Shown piece after piece: positions 1 through 8,950 of a stretch of 64,000 nucleotides of DNA. Numbering within the stretch: position 1 is the first letter of the stretch; every line of letters starts with the position of its first letter. The DNA comes from Nocardia sp. NBC_00403 (lineage in GTDB: Bacteria > Actinomycetota > Actinomycetes > Mycobacteriales > Mycobacteriaceae). Below the pieces are notes generated by a model. It was not told the origin of the DNA and did no database searches. It saw only the letters and a list, made by a program, of their open reading frames with translations. The DNA lies in the NCBI RefSeq assembly GCF_036046055.1, contig NZ_CP107939.1, positions 2,542,001-2,606,000 of the forward strand. The letters run 5' to 3'. Position numbers and translations under genes: made by a program.

Positions 1-246
1 GCCCGCCTACGTGCGGGAGACGGTGGTGAGCCGGTTGACCGCAAGTTCGAGCACCGATGTCCTGACGTGCCAGTTCGAGGCAGCGCCTGCCGCCGGATCC
101 GACGGCAGCACGACGGTGGTGGACCGGCCGGCAACGGACCGGACAGTGACGTCCAGCAGGGCGTCGGACAGCAGGACCAATGGCAGGGCCAACGGCAAAT
201 CCGTGTCCACTGGGCCGAGACCGGCCTCCTGACCGGAGAAACTGCT

Positions 247-660
247 ATGACGCTCGGATCTTCGATCGCGGCGGCCGCACTGGTAGATGGGCTCGGCTCC
301 GCCGACTCGGAGACGGCGGTGCGGGACCTCGAATATTTCCTCGACGATGAGCGGCGGCTGCACAATGGCGTGCACGGGCCGGAGGTTCCCACACTGCGAT
401 TGCTGTCCGATGTGCTCGACACCGGGCAGCGCGCGGCCGGTCCAGCAGCCCCTGCGGTGGTGTGCGGTGCTCGCCCGCTGACCGACGGGGAACTGGACCG
501 ACTGTCGAATCGCTTGGCACACGGACTGATCGAATCGGGTGCGGGCCCGGGGGTCGTGGCATCTACGGCCTGCAATCACCCGGTGTTGCGGACGGCAAAC
601 CGGCCGCCGGTCCGCTGGCCGAGCGCGCGGCCCGGTACAGCCCGCAGGGCCTCGAGGTGA
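247..660 (+). pseudogene. Fragment of a non-ribosomal peptide synthetase adenylation domain
   Basis: The reading frame holds a stretch resembling the start of an NRPS adenylation domain. Around 451-561 it reads APAVVCGARPLTDGELDRLS, then NRLAHGLIESGAGPGVVA, close to the usual linker plus core A1 pattern (LTYxELxxRSNRLA). About 55 residues before it look like a worn condensation-adenylation linker. After about position 564 the family resemblance stops and the frame runs into unrelated residues, so no AMP-binding core, carrier domain or partner module remains. The ATG at 247 is only the first codon available and need not be a start. I read it as a dead remnant of a deleted synthetase gene; a short AMP-ligase fragment is the alternative. 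Confidence 0.5.
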
Positions 661-723
661 TCGGTCCGATCCTCGCGCGGTATCTGCGGGGGAGTAGGCG
701 TCGGCCGTCGGCCGCGCCGGGAA

Positions 724-1008
724 CTAGGCGACCAGGTCGGCGTATTCGCGATGCTCGGCGATGTACTTCTCGACATACCAGCAGGTGGGGATGACCGTGA
801 AGCCCGCACCGCGCGACTCGTTCAGCGCGTACTCGACCACCTGGGCGGCCACGCCGCGGCCGCGGAATTCGGGGAAGGTCATGGTGTGGTGGAAGTCGCG
901 GACCTTGGTGTCCTCGGCCTCGGCGTAGTCGGCGTACCCGGCGAGGGTGTCGTCGATATAGATCTCGAAGCGGGTATCGGCGGCGTTGTGCTCGAGCCTG
1001 GTGGTCAT
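724..1008 (-). CDS. Small GNAT-type N-acetyltransferase (YidJ/Gtn-like)
   Basis: This encodes about 94 residues. The pattern HHTMTFPEFRGRGVAAQVVE is the acetyl-CoA-binding signature (R/Q-x-x-G-x-G/A) of the short, single-domain GNAT proteins. The second half carries the CWYVEKYIAEHREYADL ending typical of that small family. The ATG at 1008 is preferred because AAGGAG lies about 12 nt upstream; the frame stays open further but without a better site. The substrate is unknown. Its 3' end lies next to the NRPS remnant, and the oxidase gene behind it is on the same strand with an overlap of the open frames but no overlap using this start. Confidence 0.8.
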   Translation of the reverse strand: MTTRLEHNAADTRFEIYIDDTLAGYADYAEAEDTKVRDFHHTMTFPEFRGRGVAAQVVEYALNESRGAGFTVIPTCWYVEKYIAEHREYADLVA

Positions 1009-1072
1009 GATCTGGTGAAACTCCTTCTCGGCCGGGAATGTTCCTGCGGCTGTGGTGTGGGTCTGGCCTGGT

Positions 1073-2440
1073 CTACAGAATCGAGCCGGGATTGAGAATG
1101 CCATGCGGGTCGAGCGCGTCCTTGATACGCCGGGTCAGCGCCATCACGTCGGGGCCGAGCTGATCGGGCAGCCACGCCTTCTTCAGCCTGCCGACTCCGT
1201 GCTCGCCGGTGATGGTGCCGCCGAGCGCGATCGCCAGATTCATGATCTCGCCGAAGGCGCGGTGTGCGCGTTCGGTCATGGCGGCGTCGGTCGGGTCGTG
1301 CACGATCAGCGGGTGGGTGTTGCCATCGCCCGCGTGCGCGATCACCGAGATGATCACGTCGTTGTGTGCCGCGATCGCCGCGACGCCGTTGATCAGGTCA
1401 CCGAGGCGCGGCAGCGGCACTCCGACGTCCTCCAGCAGCAGCGGTCCCAGCCGCTCCACCGCCGGAATGGCGAAACGTCGTGCGGCGGTGAAGGCTTCGC
1501 CCTCCTCGGGGTCCTCGGTGTGGAAGACCTCGGTGGCGCCCGCCTGCTCGCACACGGCCACCATGATTTCGGCCTCGTGGCGGGCGAATTCGCCCGGTGC
1601 GTCCGAGCGCGCGACCAGCAGGGCCGCCGCGTTGCGGTCCAATCCCATCCGCATCTCGTCCTCGACCGCGTTGATCGCCACCGCGTCCATGAACTCGAGC
1701 ATGGACGGCCGCAGCTTTCCGGTGATGCCGAGAATGGCATCGGTGGCGGCGGTCAGCGTCGCGAACGAGGCGACCACCGTGCTCTGCGGCGGTTGCGCGG
1801 GCAGCAGCCGCAGTGTCAGTTCGGTGATCACGCCGAGGGTGCCCTCGCTGCCGACGAACAATTTGGTCAGCGACAGTCCGGCCGAGTCCTTGAGTCGGGG
1901 ACCACCCAGACGCACTACGGTGCCGTCGGCGAGCACCACCTCCATACCGAGCACGTAATCGGTTGTCACGCCGTACTTCACGCAGCACAGACCACCGGCG
2001 TTGGTGGCGGCGTTGCCGCCGATCGAACATATCTCGAACGATGAGGGGTCCGGTGGATACCACAGTCCTTCCTCGGCGACCGCGCGCTTGACCTCGGCAT
2101 TGAGCAGTCCGGGCTGCACCACCGCGGTGCGGGTGACCGGGTCGATGGCGATGGCACGCATGCGCTCGGTGCTCAGCACGATGCCACCCTCGACGGCCGT
2201 CGCGCCGCCGGATAGTCCGGACCCGGCGCCGCGCGGGACCACCGCGATCTTGTGCTCGTGTGCGAAACGCAGCGTCGCGGCGACATCGTCGGTGCTGGTG
2301 GCGCGCACGACGGCCAGCGGAACGCCGGCATCGGGCTCGCGCGCCCAGTCCTGTCGATAGCCTTCGAGCAGATCGGCGTCGGTAAGCACCGCACCGTCGG
2401 GCAGCCGAGCGATCAGGTCATCCAGTTCCACACAGGTCAC
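1073..2440 (-). CDS. FAD-binding oxidase, glycolate oxidase GlcD / D-lactate dehydrogenase type
   Basis: This 455-residue protein has the length and order of the GlcD/D-2-hydroxyacid dehydrogenase family. An N-terminal FAD-binding PCMH domain (about residues 35-215) carries VVPRGAGSGLSGGA and GGNAATNAGG. A C-terminal FAD-oxidase domain carries IAHAGDGNTHP and the family's GTITGEHGVGRLKK near the end. Such enzymes oxidise glycolate, D-lactate or other 2-hydroxyacids in the cytoplasm and pass electrons to quinone or other acceptors. No GlcE/GlcF iron-sulfur partner is adjacent, so a stand-alone D-lactate dehydrogenase-like role is more likely than a three-subunit glycolate oxidase. The substrate cannot be told from sequence. 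Confidence 0.85.
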   Translation of the reverse strand: MTCVELDDLIARLPDGAVLTDADLLEGYRQDWAREPDAGVPLAVVRATSTDDVAATLRFAHEHKIAVVPRGAGSGLSGGATAVEGGIVLSTERMRAIAIDPVTRTAVVQPGLLNAEVKRAVAEEGLWYPPDPSSFEICSIGGNAATNAGGLCCVKYGVTTDYVLGMEVVLADGTVVRLGGPRLKDSAGLSLTKLFVGSEGTLGVITELTLRLLPAQPPQSTVVASFATLTAATDAILGITGKLRPSMLEFMDAVAINAVEDEMRMGLDRNAAALLVARSDAPGEFARHEAEIMVAVCEQAGATEVFHTEDPEEGEAFTAARRFAIPAVERLGPLLLEDVGVPLPRLGDLINGVAAIAAHNDVIISVIAHAGDGNTHPLIVHDPTDAAMTERAHRAFGEIMNLAIALGGTITGEHGVGRLKKAWLPDQLGPDVMALTRRIKDALDPHGILNPGSIL

Positions 2441-2662
2441 GGTATCTGCTCGACCGTGGCCGGACCCGGCGCCGTGCGCTCAGGCAGCGGGCGGCATGTT
2501 CGGCCGGCCGGGTTTGCGGCCCGCGCCGTGCCGGGCAGACCTGCGCATCGGCTGGGGCCGGGCCGGCTGGCGGTGGTGCCCTCGCCGGTGGGGAGGGGTG
2601 CTCGGGCCCAGTGGTGGTAAGAATCCAGGCGAGGGAGCGTTGGGCGTTTGGAGGAGGCACTG

Positions 2663-2974
2663 ATGCAGGTCGTTTCACCGGACTACCGCGAGCTGGTCGC
2701 GGCGATGTTCTCGCACGAGTTCGTCGACGGTGGCATCGATGCGAGCGTGCTGAGCCGAATCCATGCCGGCCAGTTCGGCGAATGGCTCACCGCGCTGGAT
2801 CGTTCCGGGGTCTTCGACAAAGCGGCGTTGACGACCGTCGCCGAGCAATGGCGGCAAGACCCGCTCGTCCTGCTCGACGCACTGCTGGAGGAGGCCGACG
2901 ACGTGACTCGCAGGCGCTGTCTGGCCGCGTGGTCGGCGCTCGACCGCCGGCCTCCGCTCACCCGGATCGGCTGA
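2663..2974 (+). CDS. Hypothetical protein, 103 aa
   Basis: This short soluble, acidic and largely helical protein has no motif I recognise. The ATG at 2663 is chosen over an upstream TTG at 2648 because a GGAGGAGG stretch ends about 5 nt before it, a very good ribosome binding site. That makes a real gene likely despite the small size. It starts in the gap between two divergent genes and ends about 70 nt before the GtrA gene on the same strand. Confidence 0.6.
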   Translation: MQVVSPDYRELVAAMFSHEFVDGGIDASVLSRIHAGQFGEWLTALDRSGVFDKAALTTVAEQWRQDPLVLLDALLEEADDVTRRRCLAAWSALDRRPPLTRIG

Positions 2975-3045
2975 TTGCGGCCGTTCGACCTGCCGGTTTG
3001 CCCGGCGATCACTTCGTGGACACCTGCCGCTGCCATGCTGGCGGC

Positions 3046-3528
3046 GTGCCAGGCCTTGCCACGACCACCGACACCGTTGCCGATAGGTTCACCCGCTGGT
3101 GCGTCGCCGTTGTCGCGCGCCTGCCCTGGGGCCTGAATGGTCTTGTCGCCCCGACCTTCCTCGGCTTCGCGCTGATCAACGGCTGCACCTTCGGCGTCGA
3201 CCTGGTGTTGCTGACGGTGTTCCACGGTTGGTGGGGGCTTCCGGTCTGGCTGTCGGTGACGGTGGCCTACGTGTGCGCCTTCGGATTGAGCTTCGTGCTC
3301 AATCGCACCTTCAATTTCCATTCGCATGCGCCGGTCGGCAGGCAGGCGGTGGTGTATACGGTGGTTGTCGCGATCAACTATGTCGCGTTCATCCTCGGTG
3401 TCGGCAGTGGGCTCACCGCCCTCGGCCTCGAGTACCACCTGTCGAGGCTGCTGGCAGGTGGTTGCGAAGCGGTCTATATGTACAGCGCGATGCGCTGGGT
3501 GGTGTTCCGCCGCACGGACGCGCCCTAA
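3046..3528 (+). CDS. GtrA-family membrane protein
   Basis: This protein has about 160 residues and four predicted membrane segments. The family pattern F-x-x-x-G, then N-rich loop, FGLSFVLNRTFNFHS, and a closing MRWVVF is plain. GtrA-like proteins take part in moving lipid-linked sugars across the inner membrane or in cell-wall polysaccharide decoration (for example arabinogalactan-linked steps in mycobacteria). The GTG at 3046 gives the usual GtrA length. No glycosyltransferase is adjacent, so the substrate is open. It is convergent with the peptidase gene, 7 nt apart. Confidence 0.8.
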   Translation: MPGLATTTDTVADRFTRWCVAVVARLPWGLNGLVAPTFLGFALINGCTFGVDLVLLTVFHGWWGLPVWLSVTVAYVCAFGLSFVLNRTFNFHSHAPVGRQAVVYTVVVAINYVAFILGVGSGLTALGLEYHLSRLLAGGCEAVYMYSAMRWVVFRRTDAP

Positions 3529-3535
3529 CGTCCGG

Positions 3536-4174
3536 CTAGCGCAGCACCTCGGTCTTGTCGCCATCGATAACTACGACATCGTCATCGGCGAGCGCCCAGT
3601 GCGCAGTGCCCTCGGCCCGGTAGCGCGCGGCGAGCCGGTTGCCGTAACCGTCCGGGTCCGTCGCGGAGTCGATGTGCGGCACGATCCGGCGATCGACCAA
3701 TCCCATACCGTCCCACCGGGGTTCGACACCGCAGGTCGGTGCCACTTCGGCGGGATCGTCCATCTCGTCGAGGCCGTGCAGATCCGGGGCCATGATGCAC
3801 GCCCCCGCGCTGTATCCCGCGTACACGAGCGCGTCGGCGGCCAGTAACTTCCGCAGCGCCAGATCGGCTCCGCTGCGGGCGAATTGGGCGCGCAGCACAA
3901 AAGTATTGCCGCCACGTACCCACACCAGTGGGTATTCGGCCAGCGTCCGCTCCAATTCTGTTGCGCGTCCGACGTAATCGCGCAGGTCGAGCGTCTCCGG
4001 TGTATAGCCCAGCTTGCGTAGCGGCACCGTGTCGCTGGTGACCGCGCCCGCCCATGCCGCGGGCCAGGCATCACAGGCGTTGGGAATCACCGCAACCCGG
4101 CCCGGTTTGCCGACGAGCTCGGCGAGCCGGTCGTAGTGCGCCCCGAATCGGTAGCTCGACAGGAACAGTCGCAC
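3536..4174 (-). CDS. Peptidase S51 family protein (peptidase E-like)
   Basis: This has 212 residues, close to peptidase E length. It shows the class-I-glutaminase-like fold of S51 peptidases: an N-terminal FLSSYRFG strand, VWVRGGNTFVLR, and the nucleophile elbow YAGYSAGACIM, where the central serine is the expected catalytic residue. The family removes N-terminal aspartyl residues from dipeptides, or is related to cyanophycinase. It lies 6 nt downstream of the mycothiol-type enzyme on the same strand and is probably the third gene of that unit. Confidence 0.75.
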   Translation of the reverse strand: MRLFLSSYRFGAHYDRLAELVGKPGRVAVIPNACDAWPAAWAGAVTSDTVPLRKLGYTPETLDLRDYVGRATELERTLAEYPLVWVRGGNTFVLRAQFARSGADLALRKLLAADALVYAGYSAGACIMAPDLHGLDEMDDPAEVAPTCGVEPRWDGMGLVDRRIVPHIDSATDPDGYGNRLAARYRAEGTAHWALADDDVVVIDGDKTEVLR

Positions 4175-4180
4175 CGCGTC

Positions 4181-5020
4181 TCAGAGCGTGAAGGCCAGAT
4201 TGTGCACCAGTTGCCGGCCGAGCTGTTCGTCGCCGCTGATGGCGATCGCGTCGAGGTGCTTGTCGGCGGTGGTCCTTCCGCCGCCGAGGCGGACGAAAAG
4301 CCCGGAGTCCAAGCGGATCTCGACGTCCGCAGGGGTGTCGAACGCGTCCACGTACGCCGCCCGGCCCGCCACCTGGATGTGCAGCGTCCTGGCCAGCGGG
4401 CCGGTCAGCTCGAAGGTGATCCGCGCACCGTCCTGTGCCTTGCCGCGCTTGACGACCACTCGCGGGATCGCACCGGCGAACTCTGCGAACGCCAGTTCGC
4501 CGCGCCTGCCGCCCTCCTCGACGGACACGCCGAGCGCGTCGGCGATATCGAATTCGTGCATCCAGCAGTCGAACAGCCGCACCCGCATGAAACGGCCGTA
4601 GCTGACCTGGCCGATCGGGGAGGGGGTTTCGGCCTGCCATTCGGGGTCGCCGAGCGCCGCGAGCGCCGCGCGCCTGCGGTCGATGACATCGTGGTAGAGC
4701 CCGAGCAGCCGGGGACCCGACAGCGGGCGCAACCGGTCGACCCAGATCTCATTGAGGACGGCGGTCTCGTTGCGCACGTAGGGGAGCGCGCGCACATCGG
4801 TCTTCTCCCTGGTCGGATCGTGCGCGGGCGGGCGCTCGCCGAGCAGCCACGATTCGGTGCCGATGACATGGGCGACCACATCGAACACCGTCCAGCCCGG
4901 CAGCGCAGACGGTGTACGCCAACGGTCGTCGTCGAGATCCGAGACCAGCGTCGCGATGGCATCCCACTGGTCGGACAGCGTGCCGATCAGCTCGGTCCGG
5001 TCCAGGGTCGGGTCGGTCAT
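4181..5020 (-). CDS. Maleylpyruvate isomerase family mycothiol-dependent enzyme
   Basis: The first about 170 residues have the DinB-like four-helix fold of the family (RWRTPSALPGWTVFDVVAHV and MRVRLFDCWMHEFDIADALG). The C-terminal part (about 190-275) looks like the SCP2-like domain often attached to it. DinB-type members use mycothiol and a metal held by histidines; VVAHVIG and CWMHEFD supply candidate ligands. The reaction for this member is unknown. The start codon overlaps the stop of the HIT gene (ATGA), pointing to translational coupling and a HIT, mycothiol enzyme, peptidase order. Confidence 0.8.
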   Translation of the reverse strand: MTDPTLDRTELIGTLSDQWDAIATLVSDLDDDRWRTPSALPGWTVFDVVAHVIGTESWLLGERPPAHDPTREKTDVRALPYVRNETAVLNEIWVDRLRPLSGPRLLGLYHDVIDRRRAALAALGDPEWQAETPSPIGQVSYGRFMRVRLFDCWMHEFDIADALGVSVEEGGRRGELAFAEFAGAIPRVVVKRGKAQDGARITFELTGPLARTLHIQVAGRAAYVDAFDTPADVEIRLDSGLFVRLGGGRTTADKHLDAIAISGDEQLGRQLVHNLAFTL

Positions 5021-5520
5021 CGTTGTGGTCCTTTCTCGGCGCGGCCGGTCGGCGCTGCCTCGTCGGTGCTCGGCTCTTCTTCGTTGACCAGTGCCGCGAT
5101 CCCGCCCTGGATGGCCACGGCGGTGGTCGCGGGGTCATGCGGTCGGCGCAGTAGCAGTCCGGCCGCGAAGCGAAGCTTGTCGCCGTGTCTGCGCGGTATC
5201 ACGTGCAGATGCACATGCGGCACGGTTTGGAAGGCCGCGGTGCCGTCGTTGAGAACGAGATTGGCGCCGTCGGCGGCCAGGCTGCTGCGGCGAATCGCCA
5301 GGGCCAGGCGGTGTCCGGCCCGGAAGATGTGTGCGCCGAGCTCGGCGTCCAGGTCCTCCAGCTCGGTGGCGTGGCGCTTCGGGATCACCAGCGTGTGGCC
5401 GCGGGCGATGGGACGGATGTCGAGGAAGGCGCACAGTATGTCGTCCTCGTAGACCTTCGTCGCCGGGGCTTCGCCCGCCGCGATGCGGCAAAAGACGCAG
5501 TCGTTCACATCGCCGACCAT
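5017..5520 (-). CDS. HIT-family nucleotide hydrolase/transferase
   Basis: The start at 5520 gives MVGDVNDCVFCRIAAGEAPA, the standard N-terminus of HIT proteins. The histidine triad HVHLHVIPRRHGD is intact near residue 100, so nucleotide-monophosphoramidase or dinucleotide-phosphate hydrolase activity is expected. A longer open frame exists upstream (to 5559) but lacks the family sequence. The C-terminal tail of about 45 residues after the HIT domain is longer than usual and low in complexity. It is the first gene of a three-gene unit, with an 8-bp palindrome just upstream. Confidence 0.88.
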   Translation of the reverse strand: MVGDVNDCVFCRIAAGEAPATKVYEDDILCAFLDIRPIARGHTLVIPKRHATELEDLDAELGAHIFRAGHRLALAIRRSSLAADGANLVLNDGTAAFQTVPHVHLHVIPRRHGDKLRFAAGLLLRRPHDPATTAVAIQGGIAALVNEEEPSTDEAAPTGRAEKGPQR

Positions 5521-5913
5521 ACGGCGTACGACGAGCGCGGCATACCCCGAATGCGGCATTCGGCATGATGCACGTCACTGTCGGTCGGTGTGTCGAGCCG
5601 CTGACCAGTTCTCGAACCTCGGGGTAGGTAAAGGACTTCTATGTACGGTCTTGTCGCGTTCACCTGCGGCGACAACTATCAGAGCGGGTAAGTCCCGATC
5701 AATCGCCAGTGCCGGAGGTACCGACCATGTCCGCCCCAACACCCCGAAACCGGCATACCGGCGGAATCCGGCAACAATATGTGACGGGCATCTCAGCTAC
5801 GCTCACCGCGAGCCGGGTACAGTTGCGAGGATTTGGACGAACTTACTCTGAAGTAACATCGTCCGGCCGTCGTCCGGTTGCTTGAAGCTCAGCACGAGAA
5901 GGAAGTCTGACAA
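5521..5913. other. Divergent intergenic region between HIT gene and pntAA
   Basis: This 393-nt stretch has no convincing gene. Near its left end is the palindrome at 5547-5563. Near its right end GAAGGAAG at about 5899-5906 serves as the pntAA ribosome binding site. The leader from about 5620 has several GC-rich complementary patches that could fold, but I cannot match it to a known riboswitch class. Promoters for both directions must lie here. Confidence 0.5.
5547..5563. promoter_or_regulatory. Inverted repeat upstream of the HIT operon
   Basis: CCGAATGC-g-GCATTCGG is an 8-bp perfect inverted repeat with a one-base centre, ending about 27 nt upstream of the HIT start. The size and place suit a repressor operator. 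The regulator is unknown. Confidence 0.4.
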
Positions 5914-7032
5914 GTGGAGACAACGCAGAGCGTAGGCGATCAGTCGCCACGTGGCGCGCGGGTCGGAGTCGTTCGCGAGTCAAACGCGGGCGAACGGCGT
6001 GTCGCATTGGTGCCGAAGATCATCCCCAGCCTGCGCAAGCACGGCGTGGACGTGGTGGTCGAATCGGGCGCCGGTCTTGGCGCACTCATTCCCGACGCCG
6101 CCTATGTCGAGGCAGGCGCGACGATCGGCGACCCGTGGTCGGCCGAGGTGGTCGTGAAGGTGGCCCCGCCGAGCGACGCCGAGGTGCAGAAGCTGTCCAG
6201 CGGACAGACCCTCATCGGCTTCCTCGCCCCGCGCAACGCCGAGAACCAGATCGGTGCGCTGAAGTCCGCTGGGGTGCAGGCCTTCGCGGTCGAGGCCATC
6301 CCGCGCATCTCGCGTGCCCAGGTGATGGATGCGCTGTCCTCGCAGGCCAACGTCGCCGGTTATAAGGCTGTGCTGCTCGCGGCGTCGGAATCGACGCGCT
6401 TCTTTCCGATGCTCACCACCGCGGCGGGCACCGTGAAGCCCGCAACCGTGCTGGTGCTCGGCGTCGGTGTCGCCGGACTGCAGGCGCTGGCCACGGCCAA
6501 GCGCCTCGGCGGCCGCACCACCGGCTACGACGTGCGGCCCGAGGTCGCCGATCAGGTGCGCTCGGTCGGTGCGCAGTGGCTCGACCTCGGCATCGACGCC
6601 GCCGGTGAAGGCGGGTACGCCCGCGAGCTCACCGACGAGGAAAAGGCCACCCAGCAGCAGGCTTTGGAAGACGCCATCAAGGGCTTCGACGTAGTGATCA
6701 CCACCGCGCTCGTGCCCGGCCGCCCGGCACCGCGCCTGGTCACCGCCGCGGCAGTCGAGGGCATGAAGCCCGGCAGCGTGATCGTCGACCTGGCCGGTGA
6801 GACCGGCGGCAACTGCGAGCTCACCGAGCCGGGTGAGGTTGTGGTCAAGCACGAGGTCACCATCGCCTCGCCGCTGAACCTGCCCGCCACCATGCCCGAG
6901 CACGCCAGCGAGCTGTACTCGAAGAACATTGCGGCACTGCTGGAACTGATGCTGGTCGACGGCAAGATCGCGCCCGACTTCCACGATCAGGTGCTCGCCG
7001 ATTCCTGCGTGACACGTGAGGGTGATGCCTGA
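5914..7032 (+). CDS. pntAA: NAD(P) transhydrogenase subunit alpha part 1
   Basis: This 372-residue NAD(H)-binding dI component belongs to the proton-translocating transhydrogenase. It shows the AlaDH/PNT N-terminal domain (VGVVRESNAGERRVALVP) and the Rossmann part (VLVLGVGVAGLQALATAKRL). Actinobacteria split the enzyme into PntAA, PntAB and PntB, as here. A GTG start at 5914 is set by GAAGGAAG about 8 nt upstream. Its stop overlaps the pntAB start by one base (TGATG). The complex couples hydride transfer between NADH and NADP+ to proton entry, supplying NADPH. Confidence 0.95.
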   Translation: METTQSVGDQSPRGARVGVVRESNAGERRVALVPKIIPSLRKHGVDVVVESGAGLGALIPDAAYVEAGATIGDPWSAEVVVKVAPPSDAEVQKLSSGQTLIGFLAPRNAENQIGALKSAGVQAFAVEAIPRISRAQVMDALSSQANVAGYKAVLLAASESTRFFPMLTTAAGTVKPATVLVLGVGVAGLQALATAKRLGGRTTGYDVRPEVADQVRSVGAQWLDLGIDAAGEGGYARELTDEEKATQQQALEDAIKGFDVVITTALVPGRPAPRLVTAAAVEGMKPGSVIVDLAGETGGNCELTEPGEVVVKHEVTIASPLNLPATMPEHASELYSKNIAALLELMLVDGKIAPDFHDQVLADSCVTREGDA

Positions 7033-7382
7033 TGTACACCGAACTGCTCGCGAACATCGCGATCCTGGTGCTGTCCGGGTTCGTCGGTTTCGCAGTCATC
7101 TCCAAGGTGCCCAATACTCTGCACACCCCACTCATGTCGGGCACCAACGCCATTCACGGCATCGTCGTGCTCGGTGCGCTGGTCACCCTCGGCAATGTGC
7201 AGGATCCCTCGATCCTGACGCAGATCATTCTGTTCGTCGCCGTCGTGTTCGGAACGCTGAACGTCATCGGTGGTTTCGTAGTCACCGACCGGATGCTCGG
7301 CATGTTCAAGGGCAAGAAGGCCACGGGAGCGCAGCCTGCGCAGCGACCCGGGGACTCTGCGCCGGTAAAGGCGGATAAGTGA
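7032..7382 (+). CDS. pntAB: NAD(P) transhydrogenase subunit alpha part 2
   Basis: This 116-residue membrane component (first part of dII) has three hydrophobic helices. The conserved TPLMSGTNAIHGIVVLGAL segment follows the first helix, as in PntAB proteins. A short charged tail ends the protein. It overlaps both neighbours by a base or so, indicating tight coupling with pntAA and pntB. Confidence 0.93.
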   Translation: MYTELLANIAILVLSGFVGFAVISKVPNTLHTPLMSGTNAIHGIVVLGALVTLGNVQDPSILTQIILFVAVVFGTLNVIGGFVVTDRMLGMFKGKKATGAQPAQRPGDSAPVKADK

Positions 7383-8815
7383 TGCACACCTTCGACAATG
7401 TGACCTATCTGGTCAACGGCCTCTACATCGTGGCCTTCGGCATGTTCATCTACGGACTGATGGGCCTGACCGGTCCGAAGACCGCGGTGCGCGGCAACCT
7501 GATCGCCGCGGTCGGCATGTTCATTGCGGTTGTCGCGACCCTGATCTCGGTACGCCACACCAGTAACTGGATCTTGATCATCGCCGGGCTCGTGGTCGGT
7601 ATCGCCCTCGGCGTGCCGCCCGCGAAGTTCACCAAAATGACCGCGATGCCGCAGTTGGTCGCCGCGTTCAACGGTGTCGGCGGTGGCACGGTCGCGCTGA
7701 TCGCGTGGTCGGAATTCATCAACAGCCAGGGCTTTTCGAGCTTCGATGAAGAGCCGACCGTGCACATCGTGGTCGGTTCGCTGTTCGCGGCGATCATCGG
7801 CTCGATCTCGTTCTGGGGCTCGCTGATCGCCTTCGGCAAGCTGCAGGAGATTCTGCCCGGCCGTCCGATCGGCCTCGGCAAGCTTCAGCAACCGCTGAAC
7901 CTGTTGCTGCTGCTCGGCGCGATCACGGCGGCCGTGGTGATCGGTATCGGCGCCACCGATGACGGTGTGTCGCAGCTGTGGATGATCGCGGTGCTCGTGC
8001 TCGCCGGCGTGCTCGGCCTCGCGGTCGTGCTCCCGATCGGTGGCGCGGACATGCCCGTGGTCATCTCGCTGCTCAACGCGCTCACCGGATTGTCGGCTGC
8101 CGCAGCGGGTCTCGCGCTGAACAACACCGCGATGATCGTGGCGGGCATGATCGTCGGCGCGTCCGGCACCATCCTCACCAACCTGATGGCCAAGGCGATG
8201 AACCGGTCCATCCCGGCCATCGTCGCCGGTGGATTCGGTGGCGGCGGAACGGCTCCCGGCGCGAGTGGCGACGGCGAGGCCAAGCAGGCCAAGGCCACCT
8301 CGGCCGCCGATGCCGCGATCCAGATGGCGTATGCCAACCAGGTCATCGTGGTACCCGGTTACGGTATGGCCGTCGCCCAGGCGCAGCACGCGGTCAAGGA
8401 GATGGCGGAGCTGCTCGAGGCCAAGGGCGTCGAAGTCAAGTACGCCATCCATCCGGTGGCGGGACGCATGCCCGGCCACATGAACGTGCTCCTGGCGGAG
8501 GCCGAAGTCTCGTATGACGCCATGAAGGAAATGGACGACATCAACGGCGAATTCGGCCGTACCGATGTCGCCCTCGTGATCGGTGCGAACGATGTCACCA
8601 ACCCGGCCGCGCGGGAGGACTCGTCCTCGCCGATCTACGGCATGCCGGTGCTGAATGTCGACCAGGCCAAGAGCGTCATCGTGCTCAAGCGTTCGATGAA
8701 CTCCGGTTTCGCCGGTATCGACAATCCGCTGTTCTACGCCGATACCACCTCCATGCTGTTCGGCGACGCCAAGAAGTCCGTCGGCGCGGTGACCGAGGAA
8801 CTGAAGGCGCTGTAA
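7382..8815 (+). CDS. pntB: NAD(P) transhydrogenase subunit beta
   Basis: This has about 477 residues. Eight or nine membrane helices (about 1-265) are followed by the NADP(H)-binding dIII domain. The latter shows VIVVPGYGMAVAQAQHAVKE, HPVAGRMPGHMNVLLAEA and the GANDVTNPAAR loop, all hallmarks of PntB. The ATG at 7382 (TGATG overlap) is preferred; a GTG one codon earlier is possible. It is the last gene of the operon, followed by a strong hairpin. Confidence 0.95.
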   Translation: MHTFDNVTYLVNGLYIVAFGMFIYGLMGLTGPKTAVRGNLIAAVGMFIAVVATLISVRHTSNWILIIAGLVVGIALGVPPAKFTKMTAMPQLVAAFNGVGGGTVALIAWSEFINSQGFSSFDEEPTVHIVVGSLFAAIIGSISFWGSLIAFGKLQEILPGRPIGLGKLQQPLNLLLLLGAITAAVVIGIGATDDGVSQLWMIAVLVLAGVLGLAVVLPIGGADMPVVISLLNALTGLSAAAAGLALNNTAMIVAGMIVGASGTILTNLMAKAMNRSIPAIVAGGFGGGGTAPGASGDGEAKQAKATSAADAAIQMAYANQVIVVPGYGMAVAQAQHAVKEMAELLEAKGVEVKYAIHPVAGRMPGHMNVLLAEAEVSYDAMKEMDDINGEFGRTDVALVIGANDVTNPAAREDSSSPIYGMPVLNVDQAKSVIVLKRSMNSGFAGIDNPLFYADTTSMLFGDAKKSVGAVTEELKAL

Positions 8816-8888
8816 AGACGGCAAAAGCGCAGCATTCGCACTGCTCCAAACCCCTGGTGCACAAGCTCTCTCAGGCCGCACCGGGATC

Positions 8889-8926
8889 GGGAAAGCCCGT
8901 TTCCGTTCGCGGAGACGGGCTTTCCC
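8889..8926. terminator. Long hairpin with UUCG loop after pntB
   Basis: Arms GGGAAAGCCCGT and ACGGGCTTTCCC (8889-8900 and 8915-8926) pair perfectly. Five more pairs (one G-U) extend the stem inward to about 17 bp closed by a TTCG tetraloop. There is no U-run. It sits between convergent pntB and the small minus-strand gene, so it probably stops transcription from both sides. Confidence 0.8.
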
Positions 8927-8950
8927 GGCGTCATGGACTTTGCTGCGGCG

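Noticed and set aside
7154..8881. 575-residue open frame opposite pntB
   Set aside because: It lies wholly antisense to a clear PntB gene and its composition (His/Asp/Arg runs) is that of a high-GC shadow frame.
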